Assembly: GCA_030374765.1 (NCBI GenBank)
Contig: JARGXX010000062.1
Location: 1-64,000, forward strand
Direction: 5' to 3'
Origin: Agarophyton chilense
Taxonomy: Eukaryota; Rhodophyta; Florideophyceae; Gracilariales; Gracilariaceae
Length of the DNA: 64,000 nt
Part shown: piece by piece, positions 30,801-40,200 of the stretch
Numbering within the stretch: position 1 is the first letter of the stretch
How the letters are laid out: each line of letters opens with the position of its first letter
Position numbers and translations under genes: made by a program
Notes under the pieces: generated by a model
Databases searched by the model: none
What the model was told of the DNA's origin: nothing
Seen by the model: the letters and a program-made list of their open reading frames with translations, nothing else

Positions 30801-31862
30801 GGAAATCATGCTGTTATACCTCTAAGAATAGTCCTTTCTGATGACCTCCAGAGGCACTGCTCTGTCGCTTTCTCAATTGAAACGTGCTCTTGCAGAGCAA
30901 CGTTCAAATGGAAGACGCGACGAGTATGGCCGCTAGCTTGGAAACCATGTTGTGGATAAGGTGTTAAGACGCTGCTTATCGAATACGAGCCTTCGAGAGT
31001 GTGTGCGAATGTCGCCGAATAGCTCATACATCGACACTCGCTTGTGATTCGCACGAGTCGTTCGTTGCATTCGAAATACCGCATGGCGCGTTGCAAAGTA
31101 CGTTGTCGGCTGTGCCAACTTCAGTGTATTGCAGTCGTAGTCTCGGAACTAGCTCGAATATGCGCAAATCGTGGGACTTGACGTATGGGCTGGGTAAGAG
31201 CAGACAAATGAAAGTAACAAAATATTCTACGAGTGTGTCGCTTTACAACATGAAAGCTATCCTAACAATGCAGAGAACAAAGACCCCACCGTCTCGAAAA
31301 TACCGTCTCCGTCAACGTCCTGAGCAAACGAGTCCATCACTCCATCCCCATTGCTATCATACGTGACGTAGTCATATGCCCCATCTTGGTTGGTGTCGTA
31401 GCTGATGGAATCAACTTGACCATCGCTATTTTCATCGCTGGCCACTCCGGTTTGGTCGGAAGCGATTTGAGGTGGTTCCTCACCTTGATCCTGAGCCATG
31501 GTGCTCTGAGTGTGCTTCCTTGCTTCTCCCCTTCCATAGCGGCCCCAGCTGCCAAACTCTTCTTTGGTCACACGCGACAGCTCGTCCTTGTCGCCTTTGA
31601 TCACTGCCTTTCCCATTTTTGCGGAGGTCTTGAGGGCTTTGAGTCCGACGGATACGGGTCCAATCATGTTTAGTAGTTGTAGAAGAACGGGGGGGGGGTG
31701 GTAGTGGAGAGGTTTTGGAAAAGGGGAAGATCGGTAGGAGAAAGAAGCGATGGGTGCGGTTGACGACACTCGATGTGTAGGTTGCGTAGATGTAGCTGCT
31801 GTGAGCTTGGATAGGGGGGATGAGAAAAGAAGAAGCGAGGCCATGACTCACATTTATAGTCT
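30801..31862 (+). repeat. Arm A (E2 left), inverted with 32950-34014
   Basis: Same arm as E1, but the X-proximal end is the SPFH-side variant (GAGGCACTGCTCTG after the shared 21-bp border at 30801-30821). The L-proximal end is 'side 1'. The leader G-tract is 10 G and is followed by an interrupting T. Confidence 0.95.
31257..31667 (-). CDS. Small calcium-loop repeat protein, 136 aa (copy 3 of 6)
   Basis: Protein identical to copy 1. TATA box at 31853-31859; leader tract of 10 G with an interruption, where copies 1 and 2 have longer uninterrupted runs. Divergent from 33148-33558 across L2. Confidence 0.8.
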   Translation of the reverse strand: MIGPVSVGLKALKTSAKMGKAVIKGDKDELSRVTKEEFGSWGRYGRGEARKHTQSTMAQDQGEEPPQIASDQTGVASDENSDGQVDSISYDTNQDGAYDYVTYDSNGDGVMDSFAQDVDGDGIFETVGSLFSALLG

Positions 31863-32949
31863 GCGGCTACTCTCTAGGAAGACGCAGATGCTGCGTGGGA
31901 TTGCGAGTGGCATCCTACCAGATTGGAAATGGACACCGCAGCAAGGCGTGTAGCTCTTTGAGCAGCCACCGAATCGATGACGTGGATACCAACAGCGGGA
32001 ATACAGTACGAATACAGTGTTGACATGTATTGACTCTTTGCAAATGGTGATTTGCGAGCACGACACCACGTGCGCTGTTGACAGACTATTTGCTGGCACG
32101 GCTGTTGACTGCGCAATGCGTTTCTGTGGCTGCAGTCGTCAACGGCAGGCCGTTGTGTCGACAAAGGGTTGCGAAGGGTATAGGGATAAAGGATAGCACC
32201 ACCAGCAAGTTTCAGATTTTTAAAAAAGGTATCGGATGTCGTCTTACTTTCTACGGACACGAAAAGCCCCCATCATTATGTCTGTCCGCAATCATCTTAA
32301 TCTCGATGCAGTTCGTTAATAACGACCGAGGAATTTAAGTACATCGCGGTATATGCTTTATTTTACCAGCAGTTTCTTTCTGAACAATTTTAATCTCCGT
32401 TTCTTCATAGAAGTGATCGCCAGATTATTTCAGAAAGCTGTAATGTGCGAAATTCTGTTGCAGATTTCATTATGCTTGTAGCCACAGTACTGATGCGTTT
32501 TTGACGACGCAATTTTGAAACACCGTAGATTTGAAATATTGCGACAGCTTTCGAGAACAGAAGGGGAGGAGTAGAAGCATGTCGATGATATACGAGTTTA
32601 GCGACAGCGGTGTGCTCCCAAGTGGGAGATGCCCAGGTCCAAATAGACATCGCTGGTACACAGTACAGTATGCCTTCGTGTTCAAAAAACGTCAATACGG
32701 CCAGCCGTCAGCTCACCATGTTTCGCTACCTTGTTGACATGTACGTGTCATCAAACCCACTCCTTATGGCGAGACAACTAAATATGAGTCGCTTGTCAAC
32801 AGCGTCCTTGCTGGCGAGTCCATCAACATCTCCTCAGCCCATTTAATACGACGTCACCGCGTTCATTCCAATCTCCCGGTCCATACTGAACATACTGAAG
32901 GGTAAACACGAAAGCGCCTGCCGTACAATGGTACCGGCAGCTTCCCAGA
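31863..32949. promoter_or_regulatory. Spacer L, orientation +, bidirectional promoter region (L2)
   Basis: Same sequence and orientation as L1, apart from CGGACACG in place of the longer CTCCTCCCACACG near 32255. TATA boxes sit in the arms on both sides (31853-31859 minus, 32953-32959 plus). Here both flanking X segments face L with their SPFH ends, whereas at L1 both face it with their decayed-copia ends. Confidence 0.75.
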
Positions 32950-34014
32950 GACTATAAATGTGAGTCATGGCCCCGCTTCTTCTTTTCTCATCGCCCCTAT
33001 CCAAGCTCACAGCAGCTACATCTACGCAACCTACACATCGAGTGTCGTCAACCGCACCCATCGCTTCTTTCTCCTACCGATCTTCCCCTTTTCCAAAACC
33101 TCTCCACTACCCCCCCCCCCCCCCCCGTTCTTCTACAACTACTAAACATGATTGGACCCGTATCCGTCGGACTCAAAGCCCTCAAGACCTCCGCAAAAAT
33201 GGGAAAGGCAGTGATCAAAGGCGACAAGGACGAGCTGTCGCGTGTGACCAAAGAAGAGTTTGGCAGCTGGGGCCGCTATGGAAGGGGAGAAGCAAGGAAG
33301 CACACTCAGAGCACCATGGCTCAGGATCAAGGTGAGGAACCACCTCAAATCGCTTCCGACCAAACCGGAGTGGCCAGCGATGAAAATAGCGATGGTCAAG
33401 TTGATTCCATCAGCTACGACACCAACCAAGATGGGGCATATGACTACGTCACGTATGATAGCAATGGGGATGGAGTGATGGACTCGTTTGCTCAGGACGT
33501 TGACGGAGACGGTATTTTCGAGACGGTGGGGTCTTTGTTCTCTGCATTGTTAGGATAGCTTTCATGTTGTAAAGCGACACACTCGTAGAATATTTTGTTA
33601 CTTTCATTTGTCTGCTCTTACCCAGCCCATACGTCAAGTCCCACGATTTGCGCATATTCGAGCTAGTTCCGAGACTACGACTGCAATACACTGAAGTTGG
33701 CACAGCCGACAACGTACTTTGCAACGCGCCATGCGGTATTTCGAATGCAACGAACGACTCGTGCGAATCACAAGCGAGTGTCGATGTATGAGCTATTCGG
33801 CGACATTCGCACACACTCTCGAAGGCTCGTATTCGATAAGCAGCGTCTTAACACCTTATCCACAACATGGTTTCCAAGCTAGCGGCCATACTCGTCGCGT
33901 CTTCCATTTGAACGTTGCTCTGCAAGAGCACGTTTCAATTGAGAAAGCGACAGAGCAGTGCCTCTGGAGGTCATCAGAAAGGACTATTCTTAGAGGTATA
34001 ACAGCATGATTTCC
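32950..34014 (-). repeat. Arm A (E2 right), inverted with 30801-31862
   Basis: L-proximal 'side 2' variant, SPFH-side X-proximal variant. C-tract of 17 C without interruption. Shared 21-bp border at 33994-34014. Confidence 0.95.
33148..33558 (+). CDS. Small calcium-loop repeat protein, 136 aa (copy 4 of 6)
   Basis: Protein identical to copy 1. TATA box at 32953-32959; leader tract of 17 C just before the ATG-proximal GTTCTTCTAC. Confidence 0.8.
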   Translation: MIGPVSVGLKALKTSAKMGKAVIKGDKDELSRVTKEEFGSWGRYGRGEARKHTQSTMAQDQGEEPPQIASDQTGVASDENSDGQVDSISYDTNQDGAYDYVTYDSNGDGVMDSFAQDVDGDGIFETVGSLFSALLG

Positions 34015-34129
34015 GCCAACGTCATGGCGCGAAGCGTCTCGACATCATTCTAGCCATGTCTAGGTGTATGCTTTTGCTTTCCGATCGCTTTTCTTCGGAG
34101 AAGCATACTGAACTTGGATTTGCTGCAAT

Positions 34130-34947
34130 CTAGTCCTTCCTGACGTGCATCGCGGGGGCCACCTGGGCCAGTAGCGCGCCAACATGCGCAGGCCTCTCGT
34201 TAACGATCAGTGCATTACTACCCTTCCCCATCTGGCCGTACATATCAACAAACTCAAGCGCAACAGCAAACTTAGCCGCCTCCATGGCACCACGCTCTCC
34301 AAACGCCTTCGCCATCTCACGCAGCGCTTCTCCCCTAGCCACAGACTCCAGTTCGATAGCACGCGCCTTGCGCTCTGCCACAATTCTCAATTTACTCTCT
34401 TCCGCTCGCGCCTCGTTACGCACGCGCAATAAATGACCCTGTGATTCATTCTCCAAGCGGATTCGTACACCTTCCGACTGAAGAGCGGCGGCTTGTTTCG
34501 CGCCTTCCACCTCGGGCACCTTTTCGCGACGCATGCGTTCGGCGGCGGCTTGCTTGTCTATGGCCTCTAGAATATGCTTGTCGGGTTTGACATCGAGTAT
34601 TTCGTGTTGAGTTACTACTAGACCCCAGTTGAATGCTGCGTCTGTGACTGCGTCGCTGACGCGTTGGTTGACGTGTTTGCGGGAGTGGAAGAGTGGGTCG
34701 AGTTCCAATTCACCCACTGCGGCGCGCATGGCAGATTTGGCGAGTTCTTGTACCGGGCGTAGTGGATCAGTGGCACCGCATCCACGCCAACAGTGACGTT
34801 ATCCTTAGTGACTGCGTTTTGTGGCGGATAATACAAAGTCCGTTCTCTCATGTCGACTCGATATGCAATACGGTCAATAAAAGGCGCACAAAGAAACCAA
34901 CCGGCGGAATGTATGGCATGAAAAGAACCTAAACGCTCTACCACCAT
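34130..34947 (-). pseudogene. SPFH/stomatin-like gene, frameshifted by a 43-bp deletion (X reversed)
   Basis: Mirror of 29825-30685. The segment matching 29995-30037 is missing (junction near 34777), removing about 14 codons after VGVDA and shifting the frame, so the SPFH core is broken. The N-terminal 60 codons and the C-terminal 199 codons remain open in different frames. One further difference reads RAAVGELE for RPAVGELE. The missing segment has no GT...AG ends, so it is a deletion and not a spliced-out intron. Confidence 0.85.
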
Positions 34948-34989
34948 GCGCTCACCCTCCAAACATATGTTCAGCAGCTTGTTTATGGT

Positions 34990-35291
34990 AGAAACAGGCC
35001 ACGCGTGAGGGGAAGTTTTCTCAACGCGCGCAGAGCTACTATATTCACTCTGAAGACCATGCTTTCCCAGTTCACATGTCTTCCTTCATCGGAAATGAAG
35101 GCTACTGCACCTATCAAGGCTCTCTTACAACACCTCCCTGCTCTAAGCAAGTTACTTGGCTCGTTGCCATTCAAGAGCAGCCAATCCATCTCGCTGATGT
35201 GAAACTCTACAAGAAATTGGCGGCCAGTGCTGAATTCGGAAACAATCGTCCCGTTCATCCTTTGAATGGTAGGCAAATCAAGTGCTTCTGA
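34990..35291 (+). pseudogene. Alpha-carbonic anhydrase fragment CA2 (X reversed)
   Basis: Mirror of the CA2 fragment at 29481-29780, with the same C-terminal third and the same truncation next to the SPFH pseudogene. Confidence 0.75.
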
Positions 35292-35923
35292 TCTCACCAT
35301 CGCCGCCGTCCTGGTCGCCGCCGTTCTCGTCGCCGCAGTCGCCGTTTTCACTGATATCAGATTCGCATCATTCTTGCATGGGCTCATGCTTTTTGATTTT
35401 ACTTTTTTTTTTTTGACTTGCTATGTCTCAACTTACACAGTTCTTTTGATGTGCCATCGACGATAGAATCAAGATAAAGCTACTGCATCATGTTTCCGAA
35501 GTTTCCATTTTTTTGTATATCGGAAAGAAATAAAAGTTGTTAATTGAGATGAATTAGCCATTTGGCTCCCGATCGAGCGCTACAGCGGCACATGTCTGTG
35601 TTGTGAATACCTGCAGATAGAGACGAACATTCTATGGCGCTCTCGTTTGTTCTTAACAGCAGATTTCTAGTGTATATATCTGTATCTAATATGGTCCTTT
35701 CTCCCAGTTCGCCCCCAATCCAAATATGAAAGCGAAGAAGCTGGGCGACCGTGCTCGCCTCTCCTTCAAGAGAAAGCAAGGCGCCCTTCCTCTTATAGAC
35801 AAAGAAGAGAAAATAAACCTAACAGTTCGTCACTAGTTACGCTGTATCGAAGAAGGTACGTAATAGTCACTATTGTATCAGACAACAGGTAAGAAGTGTT
35901 TCATTTGCTCTTTGTTGAATTTA
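35292..35923. other. Unassigned stretch (X reversed)
   Basis: Mirror of 28849-29480. Short ORFs only. Contains the CAGGTAAG donor-like sequence just before the 128-aa ORF. Confidence 0.35.
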
Positions 35924-36310
35924 ATGTCTCATCAAATGTTAAATAATCTCAAAAATACAGCTTCACGACAGTTCTTGAGCGTGAAAGAGGGCAACCATAT
36001 AGCATATGGCATCATCACAAGCATATGCTTGGAAGCAAACCAAATAATATCGGCGACGCTTGTAACGTTTCGTTCCAATAACTTACGCAATTTGTTCAAC
36101 GTCACCGTCAGTATTAACGGTAGCGTCGAAAACAAAATTGAATCCATCACGGCAAAAGCGGTTAAGTTTGGAGACGTACAGAATATTATGCGCCCAATTT
36201 GGTATGATACAGGTCCGATGCATTTCAATCTGCAAAAGGAATCAATGCAACCAGCTCGCCAGTTCTTAGAGAGAAAATCGGCGGGGAAAAAGTGTGTCTG
36301 TTCAAATTAA
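35924..36310 (+). CDS. Uncharacterised 128-aa protein (X reversed)
   Basis: Same translation as 28462-28848. Its frame is kept without a lesion in both copies, while most neighbours are broken. A possible short intron (donor near 35889, acceptor ATACAG near 35959) would remove the assumed ATG. Confidence 0.35.
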   Translation: MSHQMLNNLKNTASRQFLSVKEGNHIAYGIITSICLEANQIISATLVTFRSNNLRNLFNVTVSINGSVENKIESITAKAVKFGDVQNIMRPIWYDTGPMHFNLQKESMQPARQFLERKSAGKKCVCSN

Positions 36311-36829
36311 CATTTTTGGGATCATTTAATGAAGTGTCTGAGCGATAAATAAGGGGTTGGCATTGATTCGCAGCATCGACAGCCAAATTCTTGCGTGCAG
36401 CACGGGTAACTACAAGCCCTCTGGCTCTCAACCCAATTAACATATTCTTGCGAGCGGAATGTTGTACGGCTTACGTAAGCTGGCAAATTAGGTGCCTGAC
36501 GTAGCGGACATCGCGGTACCGGAGTGACCTTCGTATCGCAACATGTTCCCTGAAAGACTACCAAGGTGGATTTACATCACAAATGTCGTTACGCATCTCT
36601 ACGGAAAAAAAGCATTACGAGCGAAGAACAGTGTGTTGGTTTTGAATCCATCAAAACAGACTCTATTCCACTCGTAGAGGCCTATTTTGTGGGCTCAATT
36701 GTTCTGTCGATAACGTGTTCTGAAGGAGCATTTCTAGAAAAATAAAAAAACGTAGGACCCACACGTTTGATACTCGAAAGTTGACCCATACATATGAATA
36801 TGAATAAGGATGACAAGAAGTGGGAGGGC
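36311..36829. other. Unassigned stretch (X reversed)
   Basis: Mirror of 27943-28461, including the Cys-rich 80-codon ORF (36322-36564 minus). Has a 6-bp extra AATATG near 36797 relative to the other copy. Confidence 0.35.
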
Positions 36830-36888
36830 GATTTTTATTGACGACCTCGAACAATATTCCTGAAAGGTTTCGGTCTGAAGCAAGTAAC
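36830..36888 (-). pseudogene. Alpha-carbonic anhydrase CA1, C-terminal piece left of the copia insertion
   Basis: Codes for the last residues of CA1 (FRPKPFRNIVRGRQ and stop). It is cut off from the rest at 42138-42770 by the copia insertion. The 5-bp target GTAAC is at 36884-36888. Confidence 0.75.
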
Positions 36889-37264
36889 TATGAAAATTGC
36901 ATTGACCTGCCATTTTGAATGAACATCTTCGGCATTCAAATACAAAACCCTTGTGCAACATTTACATGACCAAGTACAAATATTCACGTGACAACTCTTC
37001 TTTACATGACCAAGTTCAAATACTCACGTGACAACTATCCAACACTAAGTATGCAACGTCACTCCTGCTGAACAGCTCCACTATCTCTCTTTGCTTTCTT
37101 TGTCTACTTATACTGCTCTCCAGTTCGCAATCCTCAAGAAGACGACAGCGGGACTTCTCGATACCTCATATTCTATTAAAGCTTCTTATTTGTTCTACCT
37201 GCACCGCTCGATCTCAACAGTTCCTGCCGATAGCTCCAACCGATCTAAGTTCCCTTTCTTCCAA
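36889..37264 (+). repeat. 5' LTR of the copia element
   Basis: 376 bp from TATGAAAATTGC to TCTTCCAA. The exact ends are ambiguous by one or two bases because of the target duplication; a TG...CA definition would shift both ends inward. It contains a 36-bp direct repeat (36961-36996 and 37001-37036), each with CACGTG (36985-36990, 37025-37030). It differs from the 3' LTR at one base (CCCTTTC here, CCCTCTC there). Confidence 0.95.
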
Positions 37265-37277
37265 GTTATGGGCCCAG
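37265..37277 (+). promoter_or_regulatory. Primer-binding site for half initiator tRNA-Met
   Basis: GTTATGGGCCCAG, immediately after the 5' LTR, is complementary to the anticodon-stem region of eukaryotic initiator tRNA-Met, the same internal site used by Drosophila copia (priming by a 5' half-tRNA). It does not match a tRNA 3' CCA end. The ATG at 37268-37270 lies inside this site, so primer binding and the gag start codon overlap. Confidence 0.8.
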
Positions 37278-40200
37278 GTAATAACCTACCCGCTCGTCCC
37301 AAGTTCTCGTGGGATATCAAGAGCGTTCCCTGGACAGATGGTCGCGGAGACCAAGAAGAATATGCGAAAGCAGTTAATTTGTGGAGTTCATTTCATGATC
37401 GTCTTCCGGACAGCAACTCCAATAAGATACCCAGCGACCTTCGTGGCATATGTCTTAAGTCGCAATTGTTTGGACGCGCTCGAGACCTCTGTACTGGCAT
37501 CACTGATGATGTAATTGCGTCTGCTACTGGTGCGCAACGTATTGTTGATGTCCTCCACCAGCGTGATGCTCTTACAGTTGTCAGTGAAGTCTACCGTGAC
37601 TTCAATGAGCTACTGTCTACACGCCGCGGAACAAATGAAACGCTTCGTGGCTTTGAGTCTCGTTTCGCCGCTCAAGTCGCAAAGTTCAACTCATTTGCTA
37701 CCAGCACCAAGCTACCTGAATCGCTTACAGCTCTCATGCTATTGTCAAATGCCTCTATTGAAAACTCCCAGCGTGTATCGGTACTGGCTGCCGCTGCTCC
37801 ATCTACTGCAAACCTTAGCAACCAGTCATCGAATGATGACTTCATTCAGGCAATTTCCTACCAATCCGTTTCCTCAGTTATAAGACAATGTGACCGTCCC
37901 ATAGTCACCAAAGGCAGCTCTTATGATCAAAATCCAATTGTGTCGAACTCTGCAAATGCCAATTACCGTTCCAATAATCGCCGAGAACGCCGCAAGTTGA
38001 CACCAAGTCAACTAGCAGATCTCAAGTCTCGTTCTCAGTGTCACAAGTGTAAGCAGTATGGTCACTGGTCTTCTGATCACAACGCCGATGGTTCGCTCAA
38101 GGCGAATACTATATCAACTGAGGCACCTCAATCATTGAGCTCATCAAGCTCCAACCACAATGACTCATCGCAGTCTGGTTCCACGAAGGGGAAGACCATA
38201 TCGTTCAACATGGCCCAACTATCTCCTCCTGAGCTCGAGGAGCCCTTATCTCCAGAAAATCTCGGCCCCCTGGTCGACGATGGCGCTCCCTACTCAGCCA
38301 TAGGGTTAACTGAACTACAGCTTCTTAGCTCCCACCTGCTTCCCTGTTTCAATGGGCAGCTTGATGAGATACCTGATGCTCTATCTGGTCGTAGCTCATG
38401 GCAATACGGCTCTGGAGAACATGCTAGTGGCACCCGAAGCATTCTTGGCTCCGTGGTACTCAACCTGATCTCCGACAATGGCAACATAATACAGATACGC
38501 CATTTAGTTCTATCTGGCTCGTCGCAATGGGTTGTTGGTCGAAACGTGACATGCTACAGTAACATCAACCATCTCGACTCCAACGCTTTACTGTTCTCCA
38601 GTCACAACGGATCCCGTGACTCGATTACTATGGTTGACTATGATCTACACAGTTACATACCCTATCACACTTTTGCAGCCGCAACTCCTAATGCGAGTAC
38701 CATCGAAAGAAAAACAGCTATTTGTTCCCTTTCTGCTACTACGGTCGACACAAAACCGTGGCCTGAAGTCAAAAAAATCATTGACAAAGTTCATAAGCAC
38801 GTCTGTGGACATTCATCATATTCAGACATCAAGACACTGCTGCAACGCAACAAACTATGGAGTGATGAGGTAAACCGCTACCTATCACAACTAATTTTCA
38901 ACTGTGTCGATTGCAAAGCTACCGCTCTGCCTAAATCAGCTCGAAAAGTTTCGCTCAGCTCTCTCAACCGTGAATTCAATGATGTAATATGCATTGATCA
39001 CTTTTATCTTGACATGCTGATGGTATTCCATATGATGGACTCCTGGTCTCGCTACTCTGCAGGATTCGTAGTAGAAGATGCTACACTCAGCTCAGCCATT
39101 TCCGGGTTTGAAGCCGCATGGATGTCACAGTTTTGGCCACCAAGTGCCGTTCACGGAGACAACGCTTTCAAGAAGACTGAGTTTCTTGACTATTTAAAAG
39201 CTCATGACATCGATTTTCGACCCGTTCCCCCTCGTCGGCACAGCAAGAATCCAATCGAATCCAAGCATGGCATCATTAGAAGTATATATCTACGACTGAA
39301 CTCATCTCATATTGAATCCATCTCCCCCAAGACACTGGCGTATCAAGCGATACGTATATCCAACGACCTCTATGGGTCCGATACTCTTTCTGCGTTTGAG
39401 ATGGCAAAAGGATTTACAAAGCCTATCGATGGCAAGTACCTACCCTCACCTGTATCTGAAGAGTTGCTACATGCGCAAGAGACGCTTGCAGCTAAACGTA
39501 AGCTTACTCTGATACTTCGTTCCAAGGCCCTTACTGAACCGAAGATCAACACCGGCGATCTAGTTCAAGTCTATCTTAAGCGCAATCATGAGAAACGTGG
39601 AAAATGGTTATCTCCGCGCGCAGTTATATCCATAGATAACTCAGCTCGCACCGTTTCAGTTACTGGTTCCAATGGCAGAACAATGTCTGCTGCTATTGAA
39701 GACGTTCGTCCAGCAATTATTGACGACCCATTCGCTACCCAAGTTCAAGAAAGCATCGATTTGCTTGATGATAGCATCTCCGATATGCTGGATAGTTCCA
39801 ATGCCAGCTCCCACAACGAATCCAACCATGCAGATACCAACGAGTCGAACAATGCACAAGACCACGAGTTCACTGCTGATGAATTGTCTACTGCCCTACC
39901 GTCCATCGGTGACGCAATTGAAGTATTCTGGCCGCTCGATGATCAGTTTTACCCCGGTGTAGTCTCTGCAACTGATAAAAATGGATTACATCACATTCAA
40001 TATAATGATGGTGAATCCGAGGAGCTCGATATCTCAAAGGAAACCTGGCGCTTCACCAAAGATGCACTATCAGGTAACACCGCCGATATTGGACCGTCAG
40101 AGTTAGCCAGCTCTGAACCTCAAGCTCTTCAAGCTCTACTTGATCATTTTGGCAACAAGCCCTTTCTAAGGCACCAAGCTCAAGGATTTCAACAATTTCC

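Noticed and set aside
37091-37267. Copia polyprotein starting inside the 5' LTR (59 extra codons)
   Set aside because: Most of those codons are LTR sequence, also present in the 3' LTR; the ATG right after the LTR, in the primer-binding site, is the natural start.
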